Shown here: positions 41,710 through 44,744 of the stretch, piece by piece | Layout: each line of letters starts with the position of its first letter | How positions within the stretch are numbered: the stretch's first letter is position 1 | Origin: Lachnospiraceae bacterium | GTDB taxonomy: Bacteria > Bacillota > Clostridia > Lachnospirales > Lachnospiraceae | DNA length: 44,744 nucleotides | Direction of reading: 5' to 3' | NCBI GenBank assembly: GCA_014804365.1 | Contig: JAAUZX010000077.1 | Location: forward strand, 1 to 44,744 | The notes under the pieces: model-generated | The model's database searches: none | Told to the model about the DNA's origin: nothing | What the model saw: only the letters and a program-made list of their open reading frames with translations | Position numbers and translations under genes: made by a program

Positions 41710-43204
41710 CTTCTTCCTCCCGCTCTCTGATCTGTAAATAAATGATAACCTCTGTCCCCTGATCTGTACCTTCGCTGACAATGGACATCACATCATCGCA
41801 CTCCGTAAAAAGCTTTAGCCTTGCTATCACATTATCCATACCAATGCCGTTGGAGCCTGCTGCAAGCTCTTCTTCCCTGTAAGTCCCGCTTAGAACCTTA
41901 TCGATCGTCTCTGCACTCATTCCGGTGCCGTTATCCCGTATACTGATGCATGCCACATCATCGATCCTGTAGACCTTAAGCCATATCCTGCCTTTACCTG
42001 ACATTTCACGAATACCGTGGTTAACGCAGTTTTCTACAATCGGCTGTAAGATCATGCTGGGCATTTCTACCCGCAAAAGAGACTGATCCACCTTTTTCTC
42101 ATAATGAATATCCCCTGAAAAACGAACATTCAGAATATAAATATAGTTATCCACCAGCTCGATCTCTTCCCGAATCGTGACAGTCGCATCACCCTTTTTC
42201 ACATTGTAACGGAAAAATTCTGCCATATTCTGCACATATCGGTAAGATCTTTCTGCTCCTTCCAGCATGGCAAGCTGTGCACCCGCATTTAATGTGTTGA
42301 ACAGAAAATGGGGGTTGATCTGTGCCTGAAGATATTTAAGCTGCGCATCCTTCAAGTGCGTCTCCATCAGCAGTTCCTTTTCTTTCATAACCCGCTCCAC
42401 TTCCATGCTATGTCTGATGCGCTCAATATACTCTCTGATACTGACCACCATCTGATTAAATGCTCCGCTCACAACACCGATTTCGTCCCGGGTCTGCACT
42501 TCAGGAATCTCCACTTCAAAATTGCCGTTCGCCACCTCATCTGCAGACTTCGCCAATGTCTTAAGCGGACTGATGAGGGTACCGACCAATTTCGTGATGA
42601 TACATACATTTACGACGATGACGACCATGATTACAGCAATGCCTATCGTCTCAAAAAGCCGGAACGCCTGCGACAATTCGGTATAATTCTCTGAATTGTT
42701 CTTAAACTGCTGATTATTCAGGCTGTAAATATATGTATTGATATAATCATACATCTGCGCTGCGTTCTCATATCGCGCCCTGTATTTTTCGACATTACGC
42801 CCCCTTTTTGCATCGATCGTCTGGTCTGCTATCTCCAGATACTGACCGGACATATGCTTGATATTTCTTTTCATACGGTCATATGAATCGCCGTTTATTT
42901 CATCCTCCAGCCCGTCCACCAACTGCATATATATCTGTGAATTTCTATAGTATTCCTCAAGAGAATCACTGGTCTTGGCATTCAGGTAATCAGTCATACT
43001 GCTCTGCACAGCGTCAAGCGACTCTGACAATTCATTCAGATTAAGATTATCCCGATAGACCATTTCCATCTCACCGGACATGCGGTTGATTCCGAGAATC
43101 AAAAGAATGTTGACCAGACATACTAACAGGTTTGTCAGAATATAGATGCTGCTGATCTTACCCTGAAGCGACATGTCAGAAAATAAACGCAGTTTCTTAT
43201 TCAT
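41702..43204 (-). CDS. Sensor histidine kinase, YesM/LytS-like
   Basis: A membrane kinase of about 500 residues: TM1 about 17-40, an extracytoplasmic helical domain (about 41-180), TM2 about 185-208, a HAMP linker, then a His_kinase domain with QINPHFLFNTLNAGAQ and an HATPase_c domain with VENCVNHGIREM (N-box) and DNGTGMS (G1 box). It would phosphorylate the response regulator encoded downstream. The frame is open to 43240. ATG at 43204 is chosen because the protein then starts MNKKLRLF; 43213 is an alternative, and both have weak ribosome sites. The gene overlaps both neighbours by about 8 bases, so all three are translationally coupled. Confidence 0.93.
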   Translation of the reverse strand: MNKKLRLFSDMSLQGKISSIYILTNLLVCLVNILLILGINRMSGEMEMVYRDNLNLNELSESLDAVQSSMTDYLNAKTSDSLEEYYRNSQIYMQLVDGLEDEINGDSYDRMKRNIKHMSGQYLEIADQTIDAKRGRNVEKYRARYENAAQMYDYINTYIYSLNNQQFKNNSENYTELSQAFRLFETIGIAVIMVVIVVNVCIITKLVGTLISPLKTLAKSADEVANGNFEVEIPEVQTRDEIGVVSGAFNQMVVSIREYIERIRHSMEVERVMKEKELLMETHLKDAQLKYLQAQINPHFLFNTLNAGAQLAMLEGAERSYRYVQNMAEFFRYNVKKGDATVTIREEIELVDNYIYILNVRFSGDIHYEKKVDQSLLRVEMPSMILQPIVENCVNHGIREMSGKGRIWLKVYRIDDVACISIRDNGTGMSAETIDKVLSGTYREEELAAGSNGIGMDNVIARLKLFTECDDVMSIVSEGTDQGTEVIIYLQIREREEEDV

Positions 43205-44309
43205 TTCCTGCATCACCCCCATCCAGATACTCAGCCACATTATCTTTATTGATCAGCTCGATATCCGCAATAAAATACTGGCTTGTGTTGCCGAACATAT
43301 TATATTCTGTCAAAGCCTCCACACAATATTTACCCATCTGTGCGGCATCAATTGTTACGGTTGCGTAGATCACATTTCTCTCAACAGCTTTTAAGATTGT
43401 ATCGGAATCATAATATCCGAGTATATTGACCTGCCCTACCTTATTATAGTCTACCACCGCCTGATAAACACAGGCAGTATTTAATTCGTTAAGACATATA
43501 ATAATATCAGGCTGCTCTCGCTCCATAAAAATATCCCGTATAGATTCCTCCACCGAAAAAGTATTTGTATCATCAATAGTAACAAGAGACAACTCAATTT
43601 CCACATTTTCTTTTTTCTCGTTGTCGATAGTCTCTTGAATGCCAGAACAAAGTATATTCTGCCCGGAATCCTGCGTATGGGGGCTCACCAGCACCATCAC
43701 CTTGACCGGAAGATGTTCCACCGTTTCCGTCCACATCAACCTCTCTCCGTTTTCATCATACAAGGGTGTCACTTGAACCTGAGCCCTGGGAAGCTGTTTC
43801 CTTCGCATTATTTCAAGTACCTGTCTTCCATACTCCCTGCCCAGATCATAGCTTCCGATTCCTACAAAGGTACATCTTTCACTTTGTGTATTATCCCCAT
43901 ACAGTGTGACCACCGGTATTTCGTTTGCCGCCGCCTCGTTGATGAGCTCTGTCATTTCATCACTTTCATCTGCTGCCACAATAATCCCGTCCACTTCCGA
44001 TGCAATGGCAATCCGCATCATATCCTCCTTGGAATAGTTATGATCAAAAGCTCCGTTTAACAGATCAACATAGCTGTTCTGCTGAAGTCCTTCTTCATAT
44101 GCACCCTTATAAACAGACCGCCAGAAAGAAGAACTATTGTCTTCAGCGATCATAATGTAATACTTATCATACCGGTTAGGGTCAGATTCCTCTGTAAAAT
44201 GCTCTACATACATGGTAAACGCAAAAACGCCCATGATCGTCGTGATAATCAGCAGGAATACCGTCATGCCCAAATAAAATGTGTATTTTGTTGTTTTGGT
44301 TTTATCCAT
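43197..44309 (-). CDS. Membrane-anchored sugar-binding-type sensor protein
   Basis: About 370 residues: a short basic N-terminus, one membrane helix (about 9-32) without a lipobox, and an exported periplasmic-binding type I domain. Marks: YYIMIAEDNSSSFWRSVYKGA, EVDGIIVAADES, IPVVTLYGDN, GIGSYDLGREYGRQVLEI and the TVTIDAAQMGKYCVEAL tail. Such proteins next to YesM/YesN pairs are thought to bind a sugar and signal to the kinase. The start is uncertain: ATG at 44309 (GGGAG nine bases upstream) is chosen; 44315 and 44327 are in-frame options. It begins the sensor-kinase-regulator-lipoprotein operon. Confidence 0.9.
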   Translation of the reverse strand: MDKTKTTKYTFYLGMTVFLLIITTIMGVFAFTMYVEHFTEESDPNRYDKYYIMIAEDNSSSFWRSVYKGAYEEGLQQNSYVDLLNGAFDHNYSKEDMMRIAIASEVDGIIVAADESDEMTELINEAAANEIPVVTLYGDNTQSERCTFVGIGSYDLGREYGRQVLEIMRRKQLPRAQVQVTPLYDENGERLMWTETVEHLPVKVMVLVSPHTQDSGQNILCSGIQETIDNEKKENVEIELSLVTIDDTNTFSVEESIRDIFMEREQPDIIICLNELNTACVYQAVVDYNKVGQVNILGYYDSDTILKAVERNVIYATVTIDAAQMGKYCVEALTEYNMFGNTSQYFIADIELINKDNVAEYLDGGDAGNE

Positions 44310-44335
44310 ACGCATCGGCTCCCACATTCCTCTTC

Positions 44336-44744
44336 TCAGCCAATCTTTTCTTTTATCATCTGATAACCCTGTTCAAGCACATCGATCCGAATTTTCATTT
44401 TTTCGAATCCTTCCACATCCTTTAAAATCATGATGCGGTCTATTTTATCATTCAGAAAACCAATGTCCTGTTTCAACGATCTGTTGACAACTTCCATCTC
44501 TGTCCTCACTGCCTGAATTTCCATGTTGATATTAGTCTCCAGCGTATCGATTCTATCATTCAGATTATTCAGTCCGTTTTCTACTCCATCAACTCTTCCG
44601 GTCAGCTTAGTCTCTACGTCATCAATCCTACCGCTCAGCTTGGTCTCTACGTCATCAATCCTCCCAGTCAGCTTGGTCTCTACGTCATCAATCCTACCGC
44701 TCAGCTTGGTCTCTACGTCATCAATCCTACCGCTCAGCTTGGTC
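44336..44744 (-). CDS. Coiled-coil protein with 11-residue repeats (5' end outside window)
   Basis: The open frame runs from the window edge to the stop at 44336-44338, at least 135 codons; its true start is not in view. The upstream part is made of 11-residue units of the form LSGRIDDVETK, repeated at least four times, then a less regular coiled coil (TGRVDGVENGLNNLNDRID) and a tail ending QGYQMIKEKIG. There is no membrane segment or catalytic motif in the visible part. The regular 11-residue period is characteristic of right-handed or straight coiled coils, also seen in phage tail-fibre and surface proteins. It reads in the same direction as the sensing cassette and ends 26 bases before it. 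Function not known. Confidence 0.75.
   Translation of the reverse strand, partial: TKLSGRIDDVETKLSGRIDDVETKLTGRIDDVETKLSGRIDDVETKLTGRVDGVENGLNNLNDRIDTLETNINMEIQAVRTEMEVVNRSLKQDIGFLNDKIDRIMILKDVEGFEKMKIRIDVLEQGYQMIKEKIG
44604..44744 (-). repeat. 33-bp tandem repeat encoding the 11-residue coiled-coil units
   Basis: Four full 33-bp units start at 44604, 44637, 44670 and 44703, and a fifth is cut by the window edge at 44736. Units differ at only a few positions. The period equals 11 codons and the frame is kept, so unit number could change by slippage without breaking the gene. Confidence 0.9.

Noticed and set aside
44604-44744. Regular repeats considered as a CRISPR array
   Set aside because: Units are contiguous without unique spacers, keep an open frame and encode an 11-residue coiled-coil repeat.

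Overview
The window looks like chromosomal DNA of an anaerobic Clostridia member, most likely Lachnospiraceae. This rests on moderate GC with AT-rich intergenic DNA, strong AGGAGG-type ribosome sites, AddAB instead of RecBCD, a BMP-type nucleoside importer, a ChvE/GguAB-like multiple-sugar importer, a YesM/YesN-like two-component system and a BlaI/M56 pair. All assignments are read from the sequence and family knowledge; no database search was run. No tRNA, rRNA, CRISPR array, complete insertion sequence or prophage was seen.

Layout. 1-6.4 kb: a small exported protein of unknown role, an Fpg/Nei-like protein lacking two catalytic residues, an aldo/keto reductase, a two-gene MotAB/ZorAB-like ion-motor operon, and an inositol-monophosphatase-family enzyme. 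6.6-7.9 kb: an OFA-family MFS transporter. 8.2-11.8 kb: an ECF sigma factor followed by a membrane protein, an ABC ATPase and an ABC-2 permease, all on one strand. 11.8-13.4 kb: hairpin repeats, a broken Rpn-type nuclease gene, and AT-rich 32-bp tandem repeats. 13.4-15.2 kb: a BlaR1-like M56 peptidase and its BlaI-like repressor, with a visible promoter and dyad operator. 15.3-19.0 kb: a heterodimeric ABC exporter. 19.3-24.6 kb: a BMP/Nup nucleoside importer (lipoprotein, ATPase, two permeases) with a structure-rich gap after the lipoprotein gene. 24.6-32.0 kb: addB-addA. 32.1-34.7 kb: a DUF4143 ATPase, a maltose-acetyltransferase-like gene, and scars of further copies. 34.8-38.8 kb: the multiple-sugar importer. 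39.1-44.3 kb: a sugar-sensing cassette (membrane-anchored binding protein, histidine kinase, AraC-type response regulator, lipoprotein). 44.3 kb to the end: a coiled-coil protein with 11-residue repeats, cut by the window edge.

Working together. The sensing cassette lies directly upstream of the sugar importer on the same strand and probably controls it. In both importer operons a terminator-like hairpin separates the binding-protein gene from the ATPase gene, a usual way to make more binding protein than membrane complex. The two exporter half-transporters carry complementary degenerate ATPase motifs, as expected of an obligate heterodimer.

The most interesting points are the stand-alone ZorAB-like motor, the catalytically degenerate Fpg-like protein, a double-hairpin repeat with compensatory changes placed just after stop codons, a 137-bp palindrome between nucleoside transporter genes, and traces of an ancestral ATPase/acetyltransferase tandem duplication.
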